Positions 11,669 through 23,683 are shown, counted from the stretch's first letter. The stretch is 64,000 bases of DNA from Ectobius pallidus (GCA_964059195.1 CAXKWD010000008.1:46666502-46730501); one strand, 5' to 3'. Numbers and translations: made by a program. Notes: a model not told the origin generated them from the sequence alone.

Positions 11669-13437
11669 TATCTCAGTTTTTGGCAAAGTTGGAAAAAATC
11701 GTCGATCTTTGACCGTGGTTTTCGACCATATTACCTGACCGAATTATTACGTTACGGTACTCATTCGACACAGAATTTAATTTTCTTTAATTAGTTATAT
11801 CGTAACTTTTTCGCTAGGATGCACCGTTTAGGAGTTATAGGCGTAAAACAAAAAAAAGTGCTAAAATATCGAGGTTTTTTGCCGCCAAAAGTTTTCCGAG
11901 GTCGCCCATGTTAGCATTTTTGTTTTTTACATGTTTGTATCTATATATATAAGTTAAAAAAAAATCTTCTACCCCACCTTTTGCAGCATACACCCCTGTT
12001 TCGATTCTCTACCGACTGGCCTATTAATTAATGTTGTATATGTGTATAAATACTGAGTGTTCGATAGACAGAAAAATATAACCCTAACTTATCATATGAT
12101 GTACTAGGATTCCAGTATTGGAGACTGAAAAAAATAGACAACTAAACATTTATTTAAAGTACTATGTAGGCCTACTACCGTAGGTCTTATAATTTCTAAA
12201 TATATCTAACGCTTTACAATTTGTCCAAATTATATTTTAAACGAAAAATATAAAGGCTAATAGGCCTGATTTATATTTCTTATAAAGTGCACTCATACCA
12301 TGTGATTTTTATAAGCTTTATAATAATAATAATAATAAATAAATAAATAATAATAATCGTAATGATGTGTGATGTTTACCTTTAGTACGAATATTGTTTG
12401 AACTAGTTTGTTTGCTTGGCATCATGCTAATTTAGTTATCATCTGCTCTCTTTTATAAGAACTTTTATGTAGTTTAATTTTGTGCATAAACTGTTTTTGG
12501 CTAGAACCCATACTTTTTTGTATATTTAGGGAAAACTGAGGCAAATGACATTTAAAAGTGCCCCCACCCCCGCTCACCCTCTATCCATGGGGACTTTTAT
12601 TATGTTGTTTAGGACACCTTCCCCCCATCTCAGCCAAATTTGAAAACTACATGATTTTTTTTGCCCTATTTTTCCTTTCTTGCCTGGAATATAATGTATT
12701 TTCCATTACATGTACTGTGCTTGTACTGTGATCGGAATTTTAATAAATTCAACTTTAATGGTTGTGTGATATTTCTCCACTTGTTTCATGATGTAAATAC
12801 ACAATATACAGCTTATATAAAGATATACAAAGATATAATTAAAGATATGAAAGATATATCTTATACAAAGATATAACCCCTAAATATAGAGAAAGTGTGT
12901 TGTACGGTTTTCTTTCGAAATCTCGAAATTTGACCGAAACTTAAAATTGATATAACTTTTGAACATTTGAAGACAAAATAACAAATGACTACTCATTTTA
13001 AAGCGAATTTATTTTCTTACAACTTTTTCATGCGAACATTTCTATATACCTAAGGGATGAAGCGCTAGAAGACAAAGTGTGTCGAAAAGCGCGAGGCCAA
13101 AGAGCTTTTTTAGAAAATTTGTTATTTTCGCTAGCGGATATCTCGAAAACTATTGGGAAATGAAAGAAATGTGTAAGATCAAACTTGTAGTAAATTTTAT
13201 CAGCTTGAATTTTATATATAACAACGTTTGCTCTACGATGTACCATTGTTTAGATATAAGCGAAATACGTAATACAGGGACCTTCTGCGGGCCCCCCTGC
13301 CCCCCGCTCACCCCCACCTTCGTGGACTTTGAGTATGTTGTTCAGGACACTCCCTCCGACAACTCTGCAAAATTTCAAAACTACACGGTTTTTTTTTTTT
13401 TCTATTTGGTGTTTTTTGACGTTTATTGACTGGACTA

Positions 13438-14070
13438 TCATCGGATGTTCATGACTGAAAAAAGTGGAAAATATGACTGCAAATATGCCATTAAAAATGA
13501 CTAAATATGACCCAAAAATCCTAAAAATGACCTAACAAAATAATGCATTTTCAAAAAATAAGTATTCCAGTCACGAAATTCTTACATCATATGAATTCAA
13601 TCCGATAATCACTTTTTAACAATGTTAGTGATTTACAGTTTTGCTTGTAACGTACTTCTATTTTTAAAGAATTTGTCCCTGTTTGCTCCCTTCATATATA
13701 ATATATATCTATACATATATATATATAAAATGTGAACAGTTGCATTAGATTTAAAATTTATGTTACCTATTAATTTGGCATAAACATTAAATTAATAAAA
13801 TAAATTTCAAATTTATCTCTACCATGTAGTAGGCTACATACACTGTATAATTGTGCTCCTTTATGGAATTTATAACTGAAATATGACAATACATTACAAA
13901 TATGGCTAAAATATGACCAGTACCACAACAGTGACCAAAATATGACTTTATATGCAGAGTAAAAACGGTCCAATTAGGATAACAATCGTTTAATTCGTGT
14001 TTAATTTATGTTTCCAGCGATAATAGAGTCAGGATAAAAATGACATGTCATAAACATCCGAACCCTATTC
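13438..14070. mobile_element. Small hAT-like MITE
   Basis: TCGGATGTTCATGAC near 13442 and the inverse GTCATAAACATCCGAACCCTA near 14045-14068 form imperfect terminal inverted repeats. The inside is rich in AATATGAC/AAAATGAC words. No clear 8-bp target duplication, so the exact ends are uncertain. It abuts the right end of element C. Confidence 0.5.
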
Positions 14071-14571
14071 ATAATTATAATATTATTCCCTCCCGTAGTG
14101 ATAAGGAAAGGGAGAGATAAAGTAAACTACACATAGGCCTATTTCTGATGTAGAATTCGAGATCACTGTGACAGCCGATGCCAAGCGCACCCAAGATGGG
14201 AAAGGCTGCTACCTCCTCCCGCCGGCAGCTGTAAGAGGCTACTCAGTATTTTGAATTTACGAGATTCACAATTAATTTTCACCCACTACAACTTTACATG
14301 TGGTATGAAACTTACCGATGTGCAAAATTTGACAACCCGTACGGTTCCCTTGTGAAACTACGACTTGTTACCAAAAATTATAATTAAATCATATCTTATC
14401 TGTCAACAACTAGCTCTTTTCCAAGACCCATCTTTAAATCATAAGTCCACCTGTACTCCATAAACCCTCTGTCCATTTAGTTTCCGATATAGTTGCTATG
14501 TTTAATACATTTTCTTGCGATGTTAAGTGTGAGTTTATCCATAGGAAATGCTTGTATTATTGTTTCTTCTA
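14071..14571. other. Unassigned stretch
   Basis: No coding region, inverted repeat or known repeat family recognised. Confidence 0.4.
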
Positions 14572-15252
14572 CAGTAGAACCTCGGTTTAAAGTTTTTTCC
14601 TGGGAATAGAGAATATTTTACTGTAAATAGGCGATTACACTAAATGGGGGTTTTGTTATTTTGAAAAGTTTATGCAAAGACTGACTATAATTACAATTAA
14701 ACTAGTTAGCATGAATTTTAGCTTTTGCTAAATTATGATCTAGTGATTTCTGATGTTCTGGGTTGAATTATTTCTACTTCATGTAACTTAATGCACCTTT
14801 TCATTTAGGAAAGTGTTTTCCTCTTTGCCATCACTTAAAATTCAAAGATCCACTTGAAACACGAAGCAATGTGTAAAAAGGCTATGATATTATGCCCGCT
14901 AATTTGACAGGATTCTTAACAGACATGTTCATCACTGCAAACAGACAAGAAAGACTGACCAAGTCCGTGCTATAAACTGGGTTGTTGGCGAAAAGAGGGA
15001 GCAACAAACACTTCTCATTGACAGATCGCAATGTTAAAAAAAGTACTGTGCTTTCAGTTATTACTCTGGTGCCTAATTTTTCTGAGAAAGTTCCAAAGTT
15101 TCCCAAGTTTTAACATTGAATGGTGGTTTTATACAGGTATTACTGAGAATATTATTAAATAAAAAATCAACACATTAATTGTATATGATAATATTTGGGA
15201 TTTTCAAAATTTGATGTTAAATGCGAAAAACTGTTAAATCGAGTTTCTATTG
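14572..15252. mobile_element. pogo/Tigger-like MITE
   Basis: Left end CAGTAGAACCTCGGTTTAAA and right end (read inverted) CAATAGAAACTCGATTTAAC form ~26-bp inverted repeats. TA precedes the left end; the right flank is TG, compatible with a mutated TA duplication. At 681 bp it has no room for a transposase and none is seen; the minus-strand frame at 14882-15106 is not recognisable. Confidence 0.65.
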
Positions 15253-15394
15253 TGTTCTCAATTGTTCGTTAAATTAATCCCCAAATACATTAATTCTTTA
15301 ACCACTTGTATTTCACTTCCTTCTTTTAATGCATTCCCCTTTTTTGTAATACCATCACTTTATTTTTGTCTGGATTCGCCTTTAATCCTCACTT

Positions 15395-15991
15395 ATTAAT
15401 GCTCACCTGGCCCTAGACCAGTTTTTGTTACTTGGGTAGCATTATCAATAAGTTTAACAAGTGTGACACAGAAATTAAAAGAAGAATAAACCTGGCTAAA
15501 CAAGCATTTCAGAACAAAATGAATCTCCTCACAAATACCCATTTAAGCATGGAAGCAAGGAAACAATTTGCCAAAACATTTGTAAGTTGTGTATTAACTT
15601 ATGGATGCGAAACATGGACAATCGGAAAAGCAGAAGCCAAGAAACTAGAAGCAGCAGAAATGTGGATATGGAGAAGACTAACAAAGACGAGTTGGGTGGA
15701 TAGGAAAACAAATGAAGAAGTGCTTAGTGAAGTGATGGAAGAGAGATCCCTTCTGAATTCAATTAAGAGTAGAAGAGCAAAGTTAGTGGGTCATACATTT
15801 CGGCACAATGATCTACTCATCAACATTTTTGAAGGGTAAATACTGGGGAAGGAATCAAGAGGACGTCCCAGAAATTCATTTCTTGAAAACATGATCAAAG
15901 ATATGGACGTACTGTCGTATGAAAATTTGAAGAGAACAGCGATGAAGAGGAAGACATGGCTACTACAACAAGGCATTGCCTTTAGATCCTG
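15395..15991 (+). pseudogene. LINE reverse-transcriptase C-terminal fragment
   Basis: The + reading YLGSIINKFNKCDTEIKRRI, then ARKQFAKTFVSCVLTYGCE, then TWTIGKAEAKKLEAAEMW is the conserved thumb/C-terminal region of 'endonuclease-reverse transcriptase' LINEs (LYGCETWT, EMW.WRR, LVGH..RH). An in-frame TAA at about 15837 interrupts it. The same frame then continues with GKESRGRPRNSFLENMIKDM, the usual GR.RGRPR ending. 5' truncated, with no RT active site in the window. The copy is dead. Confidence 0.85.
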
Positions 15992-16370
15992 ATGATGGTG
16001 ATTATCAAAGTTTTCAATCTCATTGATTGCTTGTTGTAATCCTATAACTTTAAAAGAACTTACTACTAAATCATCAGTGTATAGCAGTCTGTAATCTTTG
16101 TTATTACTCACTTAAACTGCTACCAGATATATCTAGACCAGTAGTGTTCAACCTTTTAGCTTTCTGATGAAACTAGCCCACAATTCTGTTTTCAGTTAGG
16201 GGGTGAAAATCCCATTTAGAATGCAGGATAATTTACCTTCCTGTTTCTTTTTTTCCCCCTATAGGTTTTGTCCCACTGCTCTAGATGTTAATTATGTACT
16301 GTCTATTTTGAGATTTCGTTTTTAAAAATTTGAATAACTCTGTCTCATCTGTTTACTGTGTTTGTTACAG
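15992..16370. other. Intronic DNA upstream of a DOCK exon
   Basis: No gene or repeat recognised. It ends with a pyrimidine-rich 3' splice region (TGTGTTTGTTACAG) at 16357-16370. Confidence 0.5.
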
Positions 16371-16426
16371 GGCATATTTCCTGCATCATACATACACTTG
16401 AAGCCATGTAAGGTGGATAATGAAGG
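16371..16426 (+). CDS. mbc: DOCK-family (myoblast city/DOCK1-like) exon, end of SH3 domain
   Basis: A 56-bp exon bounded by a strong acceptor (TTTGTTACAG) and donor (GTAAGTTT). It reads GIFPASYIHLKPCKVDNEG in phase 0, leaving two bases (GG). GIFPASYIHLK is the highly conserved end of the N-terminal SH3 domain in DOCK-A/B guanine-nucleotide exchange factors, which activate Rac with ELMO at the membrane during myoblast fusion, phagocytosis and migration. The next exon (62570-62666) completes the split glycine codon and continues the DOCK sequence, 46 kb away. Upstream exons are outside the window or not recognised. The symbol mbc is by resemblance: the DOCK3/4 paralogue (sponge) is the alternative. 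Confidence 0.85.
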
Positions 16427-16675
16427 GTAAGTTTAAATATAGGCATTGAGTGAAATGATATTATTCGTGTGCAGTTTATCCAGGTTGCGTCTTATTCATG
16501 CATGGCTTTTTTCACCTTTTCTTAGCTTCCTTTTTTCCCCTTCAATATCTGCTTTTGTGAACCCAGCTTCCAGCGCATGCTGCACAAGACACTCCATGAG
16601 ACTTGTAACACTCTTATTGCATGCAGAAAAAAGGTTAGGTTCCCTGCCTAGGCTGTTATTTATAATTATTGCTAA

Positions 16676-18855
16676 TAGTAGGGTACCTTATGTAAGAAAA
16701 TCACATCCCGTGGGCTCCTTCGTGAAGAAAGCAACACACCTATATTTTCAGTTTATATGAAGACTAAGGATACCTGAACCACTAGATGCTACTCTGGGGG
16801 TCGCGTCTGAGTCGCGTGATGACGTCATCAAAATGGCGGACGTCGCGTTTCACAGAAATGACCATAACGTGAAACCTATTTGAGATAGAGACTTGAAAAA
16901 AACGGTTTTGAAATCACAATAAAATGCTCTGCATTATTGTTTCTTACACGTATGGAGCTAAGACGGCATATTCTACCGAAAAATTACACTTTTTGTTGGA
17001 AAATTTAAAAAAATGGTCCTGTAGAATGTGTTCTCTTGAAATTTCAATAGAAGATGATGCCATGGCATAAATTAAATGCAAACAAATTTGTTGAAGAGTT
17101 TAATAAGGATTCTACTCCCGTTTACCAGAAGTTTCCAATGTCAATAGTTTTAAGTCTGTGATAGTTTTTGTAAAAGGGTCATTCCATATGAAATCATCCA
17201 AATTTAAAAAAAAATGGTTGCATGACCATTTTAGAAAAAAATAATTTTTTGTATATGAGTTCATACATGTTTCAAGATGTCAAAACAAGTTTTCAAAAAA
17301 TTATTGTGTTCTTGGTTTCCCAGGGGTGTCCATTTTTCAATCCTGGTGTAACACATTTTTTGCGAATGTAGCTGATTACAAAATATATTTTCATAACTCA
17401 ACAACCATAAGAGTTAGAGATTTGAATTATGAACCATTTTGTAATTGTTGAAGCGTACTTTTATAAATATTTTATTGTTTTCAAAAACAAAAAAAAATTA
17501 TATGAAAATATGAGTTTGAAATTGGGGTAATTTTTTTCCAAAATAATAACTTTTTGGGTCAAATTTTATGTGAGAAGGAAGTGATTGTAAACATTCAAAT
17601 TTTTCTTGTGTTCAAACCTGCATGTGATTTGTCTGTGAGGAAAAAATCAGCTTCCAAAAATACATCCCTTATTTCTAAACTGGCGTCAGATTTTGACTAT
17701 TTTTGGGCTTAAATATCTCTGAAGGGTACCCTTCAAAAAATCTGAAAAATTGTATAAAAGAAGCCTTTCATGTGCCTAACTCATAGTTAAAATTTCTATT
17801 TCTAGAAACAACTCCTTCTATTAATTTGATAGAACTGAAATATCACACTTTTTAGGGTACCGTATTTGGAAGAAACTACATATAACTCAACAACCATAAG
17901 AGATAGAAATTTGAATTATGAGTCATTTTATAACTATTGAAGCTTGCTTTTAGAAATATTTTAGTAATTTCTTCAACACAAAATTTTTCATATGAAAATA
18001 CGATTTTCAAATTCGGGTAAATTTTTTCAAAAATATAATTTTTTGGTCCAAATTTTATATGAGAAGGAAGTGATTGTAAACATTCAATTTTTTTTTATGT
18101 TGAAACCTGCATGTGATTTGTCTGTAAGGAAAAAATCAGCTTCCAAAAATACATCCCTTATTTCAAAACCGGCCTTAAATATTATCTTTTTTCAGATTTT
18201 GACTATTTTTGGGCTTAAATATCTCTGATGGATACCCTTCAAAAAGTCTGAAAAATTGCATAAAAGAATTCTTTCTTGTGCCTAACTCACAGTTAAAATT
18301 TCTATTTCTAGAAACAACTCCTATTAATTTGATAGAACTGAAATATCACACTATCACATGTATGTAGTTTCTCCCAAATACGCTACCCTAAAAAGAGTGA
18401 CATTTGAAACTTCTGGTAAACGGGAATAGTATCATTATTAAACTCTTCAAAACATTTGTTTGTATGTAATTTATGGCACGGCATCATCTTCTATTGAAAT
18501 TTCAAGAGAATACATTCTACAGGACCATTTTTTTCAATTTTCCAATAAAAAGTGTAATTTTTCGGTAGAATATGCCGTCTTAGCTCCATACGTGTAAGAA
18601 ACAATAATGTAGAGCATTTTATTGTGATTTCAAAACCGTTTTTTTCAAGTCTCTATCTCAAATAGGTTTCACGTTATGGCCATTTCTGTGAAACGCGACG
18701 TCCGCCATTTTGATGACGTCATCACGCGACTCAGACGCGACCCCCAGAGTAGCATCAAGTGGTTCGGGTATCCTTAGTCTTCATAGAAACTGAAAATATA
18801 GGTCTGTTGCTTTCTTCACGAAGGAGCCCACGGGATGACATAAGGTACCCTACTA
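16676..18855. mobile_element. Palindromic DNA element, ~480-bp TIRs, internal duplication
   Basis: Left TAGTAGGGTACCTTATGT and right ACATAAGGTACCCTACTA are inverted, flanked by TAA on both sides (16673-16675, 18856-18858); equivalently the target is TA. The arms match for about 480 bp, including TGATGACGTCATCA-type palindromes, CGCGTCTGAGTCGCG and a GAAACGCGACGTC block. The centre holds a ~480-bp direct duplication (about 17375-17730 and 17860-18220, sharing ATAACTCAACAACCATAAGA). No transposase is present. A terminus-like GGGTCATTCCATATGAAATC at 17177 recalls the ends of the transposon at 29112. Confidence 0.8.
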
Positions 18856-18917
18856 TAACATTTTTTCACACTTTTTCTTGTTTTTAGAGGTTACCTCTTG
18901 CTGTTCATAATTGTTAC

Positions 18918-19102
18918 CATTGGTGGACGCAGAATTTGTTCGGGGGGGGGGGATTTGAATAGGTAGAAAGAATACTAAAACATTAACTAACTTACATATA
19001 TAATTAGTTTATAAAACTGGCCACTTACATTGCATATATAGCCTTTTTTTCAAATTTCGGGGGGGGGGATATATCCCCCTATCCCCCCTGCTTCCGCCAC
19101 TG
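18918..19102. mobile_element. 185-bp hAT MITE with perfect 8-bp TSD
   Basis: ATTGTTAC flanks both sides (18910-18917 and 19103-19110). Ends are CATTGGTGGACGCAG and CTGCTTCCGCCACTG (inverse CAGTGGCGGAAGCAG), a common hAT-type terminus. G-runs and C-runs lie inside. A similar single end (CAGTGGCGGAACCAGATTT) occurs at 38141. Confidence 0.85.
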
Positions 19103-19110
19103 ATTGTTAC

Positions 19111-19467
19111 AATTTTTCATACTGTATTTTCACACATTTATGGATGAAAAAATATTGCCAAGTGTCCTACTCTGCTTCTTCGTATGCTCCGTGGCGCGAC
19201 ATCCCTGAAGGGACAAGGCCTACCACCCGACCGCTGCGTCATCTGCGTTGATGGCAGATGGCAGCATTGGGGACATGTGGTCAGCATGCCGACGTTAATG
19301 GTGGTTTCCATGACCGGAGCCGCTACTTCTCTATCAAGTAGCTCAACATTTTGAATCACCCCTACCAGACCTTCCTACCTCAGAAAAATCCGAGGAGGTA
19401 CCGGGGATCGAACCCGGGCCGACGGATCCGTAGTCAGCGATGTTAACCACAAGACCACGCCAGCGGT
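19111..19467 (-). repeat. tRNA-derived SINE
   Basis: On the minus strand the head begins near 19466 with GCTGGCGTGGTCTTGTGGTT (A box TGGTCTTGTGG), followed by a B box (GGTTCGATCCC, around 19410). An unrelated body of about 270 bp with GGGATGTCGCGCCACGGAG follows, ending near 19130 in an A/T-rich tail. Promoter boxes, size and orientation fit a tRNA-SINE. The minus-strand open frame at 19359-19138 lies in the body and is not a gene. Confidence 0.75.
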
Positions 19468-19488
19468 CAATAGCCCAAGTCCATAATA

Positions 19489-22373
19489 GCCCAGTCAAAT
19501 TAGATAAAAAAGGTGGTTTTGCTGCATTAAATCATGTAGTTCCAAATGTTTCACGAATGTGTAGTTGGAGGTCCCCTGAACAACGCCTAATATTTTCCCG
19601 CCAATTTCAGGTGCCGCGGGGGGTGGGGGAGGCTCAAAGGTCCCTTTTTTCAGTTTTTCGAAAACGGTGCATCGTACAGAAAATGTTATTCTTTTCAAAT
19701 TAAAGCTTATTAAATTCCCTACAAAATCGTATATTCATATTTATCTCTATGTGTTACCGACTCCGATAATCAGTCGGTGAAAGCAGATAATTTGCAGAAA
19801 AATTTGTGGCGCCTCACGTTTTTCGTCAGACTTGCCCTTCCCATTCTTTTGTTTTCCATTTTACAGGAAACCTGTGAGAAAAGAAGTTGTAGAGATTTAA
19901 ATCTCCTTCACGAATATATATATATATACATTTGCTAATTTTTCTCCACATAGTCAAAAGTTACAGTGTTTTTAAATTTTGGGGTCGATTTCAAGATTCC
20001 ACTAGTAAAGTGCTCATCATTTTATTTCCGAGGGTTTTAATTCTCTGTATCACGTTATTTATTATTTATGTAAACGTAATGGTATTTATTACCCATATAA
20101 CTAATATATATAATAACTAATAATTCAAAAGTAAAAAAAGATGCTTGCACAACTTAATTTTCGCTCACTCTCCCATCCTATCACACATTTAAAGCTGTTC
20201 ATACTCAAACTCATACTCCTCACCATACAACTCTTCCAACTCCTCTTGAATGGAAGCACTGTTAGTGCAAGCACCATGGCAATTGGCGCAGACAGGTTAG
20301 CAGTGGATGACGGCTTTCAGGCATGCACATCTCATACCGCAGCCTGTGGTACAACGACAAAATATGGAGTTGAGCACGCTGTCAGGTGCAATAGGGGCCT
20401 TGGTCTTAATACGAGTCAGATATCCTTTATCTTCTCTTGTCCAATCCCAACGTTCAGGTTCGAGAGTTTCATTTCCAAACCACTGTTGGTCCTGTAGAAA
20501 CACACTGCACGAGTGATGTAGAGCAGCATCTTTTGTAGGTAGCAATAAAGACAAGTTAGCTTTCATCTTGGCCAACGATTTGAGGAATCACATGTACCTG
20601 TGGATAAAACAGAATAGAATAGAATATTTATTTATCAAACAGCATGCTTCAACGAATTTAGTACAAGCAATACAAAATGAAATGTACCAGTACCTGTGAT
20701 GATTGAGGTCATGCTCGTGGGGTGGGGCCTGATACATCAGGAGGAACATTTGTTCCCCAGCTTCAGCAATGTCTCCTGGCGTGGATATGGAGTCGTAAAA
20801 CAATTCAGCGATGTTTTTGGTTTCGTTAGGAAACAGCTGGAAACATTTAAATTTGGCTGCTATACTTTTCCATAAATCGCAGAAGTGGTATCGCATCCAG
20901 TGAAGCAATGGATAAAGAGAATGTACGGGCTGAATGGCAAGGCCAATATTCCAAAGTTGTTGGGAGGAGTACAACCTGTCTTCTTCTCTGTTGCCTCACT
21001 TTCATGTCTTGTGCCACGAACAAGACGAGCACATCTTTGTCTTCACCAACTACCACCACATTTGAATTAGAGGTATTTTCTAATCCACACCTGACAATGC
21101 TGCAGTCAGCGTCTCCTTTGGCTACGGTGAACTGTATACTTTTGCACCCAAGGCCTGCGCTAACATACTAATCAGCTTGCTTTGTTCCTTTCGTTGGAAA
21201 GAAAGTTTCCCTGCTGAACAGCAGCACCATGTTCTCATCAAAGTCTATATCCACTGATGTTTTGCTTGATGCCCTGCGATGTTGTTCAGTTCTTTTCATG
21301 GAATTCGTGTCTTCGTAACTGTCAAAAGCCACAGCAGAGTTGTAGCCGTAATGGTTGATGATGTAAAGCATATATTGATCGCAGATGGAGGCAAACTTGG
21401 TGTTGTTCTTCCACTTTATTCTATGAAGGTGGAAGCCGCCATCGATTTAAGCTCACTTTTTCATTTTCCTCAGGATCCCTTCATCGAAAAGAATCATGGG
21501 CTATGGGGCTAACTCACACTTCAACAGCTCCTCCACATCCTCTTTAGTTTTCTTGGTAATTAAGGTCCTCTGGAAAACCATTAAAGGCTCAACCACCACC
21601 ACTTCGTTGTCAAGTTTGACAGTGTTGTTCATAGCAGCCAATAGGACTATTGCGTACTTCTCACACTGCTTCATTTCTGCAAAGTTCATTCCAACAAAAG
21701 TTTCCATTGTACGGGTTCCGATTTCCACTGCTTGGTAACAGTTGATGTTGTTGGTTCCTATTACTCCGGTTGAAAGGGACATCAAAGAATCGCGTACAGC
21801 AAAAGGCGGGTGATCATCCAACCACTGAGCAAGCTTAGTTAAAACCGTCCTACACTAACTACGTAAACTACATCGATTAGCTAAACAACAAATAACGTTC
21901 ATAAAAGTTCACACTTCATATATATATATATATATAATATATTAGTTATGTGGGTAATTTCATACATACATTCATATATATGTAATATATATAATATTAG
22001 TTATATGAGTAATAAATACCATTTATGTTTACATAAACAATAAATAAAGTGATACAGAGAGTTAAAGCCCTTGAAAACGGAAATAAAATGATGAGCAGTT
22101 TACTAGCGGAATCTCGAAATCGACTCTCGGAGTCGGTAACACATAGAGTTAAATATGAGTATACCGTTTTGTAGGGAATTTAATAAGCTTTAATTTTAAA
22201 AAGAATAACATTTTCTTTACGATCCACCGTTTTCGAGATTTGCGCCAAAAACTGAAAACAGGGACTTTTGAGCCTCCCCCCCCCCCGCGGAACCCGAAAT
22301 TGGCGGAAAATTATTAGGCGTTGTTCAGGGGACCTCCCACTAGACATTCGTGAAACATTTGGAACTACTGGGC
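19489..22373. mobile_element. Long-TIR element B (TA-flanked), best-preserved family member
   Basis: Ends TA|GCCCAGT (19487-19495) and ACTGGGC|TA (22367-22375), with TAA outside both. The arms match inward for 450-600 bp: GTTCCAAATGTTTCACGAAT, GGAGGTCCCCTGAACAACGC, GAGGCTCAAA, CGAAAACGGTG, GTGTTACCGACTC, and a (TA)n tract. The left arm has a ~40-bp extra block near the end. The space between the arms (about 20120-21930) is filled by one minus-strand gene (20189-21821), so the element is TIR plus a single gene. Confidence 0.8.
20189..21821 (-). pseudogene. Copy B of the long-TIR family gene, candidate transposase
   Basis: Minus-strand frames in order: 21821-21501 (NTVKLDNEVVVVEPLMVFQR), 21371-21168 (VAFDSYED; ENMVLLFSRETFF), a frame at about 21059-20847 (KDVLVLFVAQ), a shifted frame reading HCFTGCDTTSAIYGK near 20900, 20974-20588 (DIAEAGEQMFLLMYQ), and 20575-20297 (LLLPTKDAALHHS; WDWTREDKGYL; CRCTTGCGMRCACLK). 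The tail CANCHGACTNS then an acidic end stops at 20191-20189. At least three frameshifts and one in-frame TAA (about 20307) break it. It is the only gene between the TIRs, so a transposase role is inferred. I see no DDE, HUH or tyrosine-recombinase motif I can defend. The same protein type recurs as copies A and C. Confidence 0.7.
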
Positions 22374-23520
22374 TATAAATCATTATTTTTCAAGAATGAT
22401 TGAAAACTGTATGTTGCCAAACTATCAAACAAACTTACAATCAATTCCTTATGTGATTAAGATGGGTAAAACCATAGAGATAAATGAACTGGGTGTGCAA
22501 GATCATTCTTTTTGTGTACACCTTTTATTGATGATTAAAGTTTGGAAAGTAAAAAAGCGTGCCAAACATCCTGTCTGCACGCCAAAATGAATGCCCTCAC
22601 ACCTCTGATTATGTTCTCTCTCTCTTTCTCTCTCTCGCTCTCTTTTTTTCTTTCTTTCTTTCTCTCTCTTTCTTTCTTTCTCTCTTTCTTTATTTTTTCT
22701 CTCTTTTCTCTCTCTTTCTTTCTCTCTCTCTTTCTTTCTTTCTCTCTTTCTTTCTTTCTTTCTTTCTTTTGGTAACCAACTACTTTTATTGTGTACTCTA
22801 TGGATTTTATTATGGTCAGTGCTCTCCTTCTTGATAACAATCATTTGTTCTGAAGTTAGACTCACCATTTTTAAGAAGCAACTTCTTGAAGATATGATGC
22901 TGCTTCTTCCAGATAAAATAGTCAGTCCAATTGTGATATGAAGTTCACCGCACCACCTGTTTCACGCATGGTTGCATCTAAAAGGTGCACCTATCACGTT
23001 TTGTTCCGAACCTAGCACTTGACCCTTCGCGTTTTTAATCGAAACCCATATTTGAAGCTCAATTTAAGCAGTGAAAGGTTACGATTGTAGTATCATACAG
23101 AAGACTTCAGAGAGTGGATGTGCACTAATCTCGTTCTGAACTGACACTCCTCATATGATTCTCTCCCCTTCCACCCTTTAGCAATTCTCACAAGTACTCA
23201 CCAAGGGCCATACCTTGAATAACCATAATGACTATTCATAGTTAGGATACAATTTTATGGTGAATAAAACTTGTGAATATCAGTATAAAAAGTAGGCTCA
23301 GAGCGGGATAAAAGCAGTGAAACAAAATGGCAAATATTACTGTACTAATTTAAATTTTAAGTGCTTTATTTAACCTTTTCATTGAAATGACAAGTAAGCA
23401 TGGTTTTTAAGTCCCCTGCTGTAAGATAGTTCTTTTATCAGACAAAATATCATTGCATTAAAAGGCTTTTTCAGAATCAACATTTTGAATTGAAATGTAA
23501 ATCGACTGGAGACACTTTAC
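22374..23520. other. Unassigned stretch with CTTT/CTCT microsatellite
   Basis: 22610-22775 is a (CTTT)n/(CTCTTT)n microsatellite that creates Ser/Phe/Leu and Lys/Glu/Arg open frames on both strands, none a gene. The rest shows no coding region or inverted repeats. Confidence 0.6.
22610..22775. repeat. (CTTT/CTCT)n microsatellite
   Basis: Imperfect pyrimidine-only run of CTTT and CTCT units. Confidence 0.95.
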
Positions 23521-23683
23521 ACCCAGTATTGGATACTTTGGTACTAATCCTCACAGAGAGAAATACTTTATTCAAGTCATCTGCCTGGCAATCCAGTTGA
23601 CCATACAGATCCAGAACAAACAAAGAAAAAGAATCATACATTACATAGTAACATGAATTGAATAGAAACGGAACATAAGAATT

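Larger units (their letters stand above)
9071..12021. mobile_element. Long-TIR element A (TA-flanked), carries copy A of the family gene
   Basis: Inverted ends TA|GGCCAGTC (9069-9078) and GACTGGCC|TA (12014-12023) are flanked on both sides by TTA if the terminal TA is counted as element. The arms match inward: AAAAGGTGGGGTAGAAG, then ACATGTAAAAAACAAAAAT, then CTAAACGGTGCATCCTAGC-like sequence and GTTACGATATAACTAATTA. Arms are roughly 300 bp. The inside carries the minus-strand cysteine-tail gene (9515-10270) and a later Helitron-like insertion (11003-11668). It sits just inside the right arm of element C, so it inserted into C. Confidence 0.75.
3528..13435. mobile_element. Long-TIR element C (TA-flanked), interrupted by other insertions
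   Basis: The outer ends are inverted copies: TA|GTCCAG at 3526-3533 and CTGGAC|TA at 13430-13437. The left arm (3528 to about 6070, minus a LINE insert) and right arm (about 12110-13435) match throughout, including ATGGTGCATCGTAGAGC next to TTAGATATAAGCG, the block TAAATTAGCATGATGCC and TACTTTAAATAAATGTTTAG. Arm length is about 1.35 kb once the LINE is excluded. The arms share a module (AACGGTGCATC then AGCGAAAA) with elements A and B. The inside holds a fragment of the family's cysteine-tail gene (6072-9049), split by a hAT element, and all of element A. Copies at the two flanks suggest target TA. This is a decayed member of the same family as A and B. Confidence 0.75.

Noticed and set aside
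19138..19359. Minus-strand 73-codon frame
   Set aside because: Lies in the body of a tRNA-SINE.
22503..22868. Lys/Glu/Arg-rich and Ser/Phe/Leu-rich open frames
   Set aside because: Translations of a CTTT/CTCT microsatellite.
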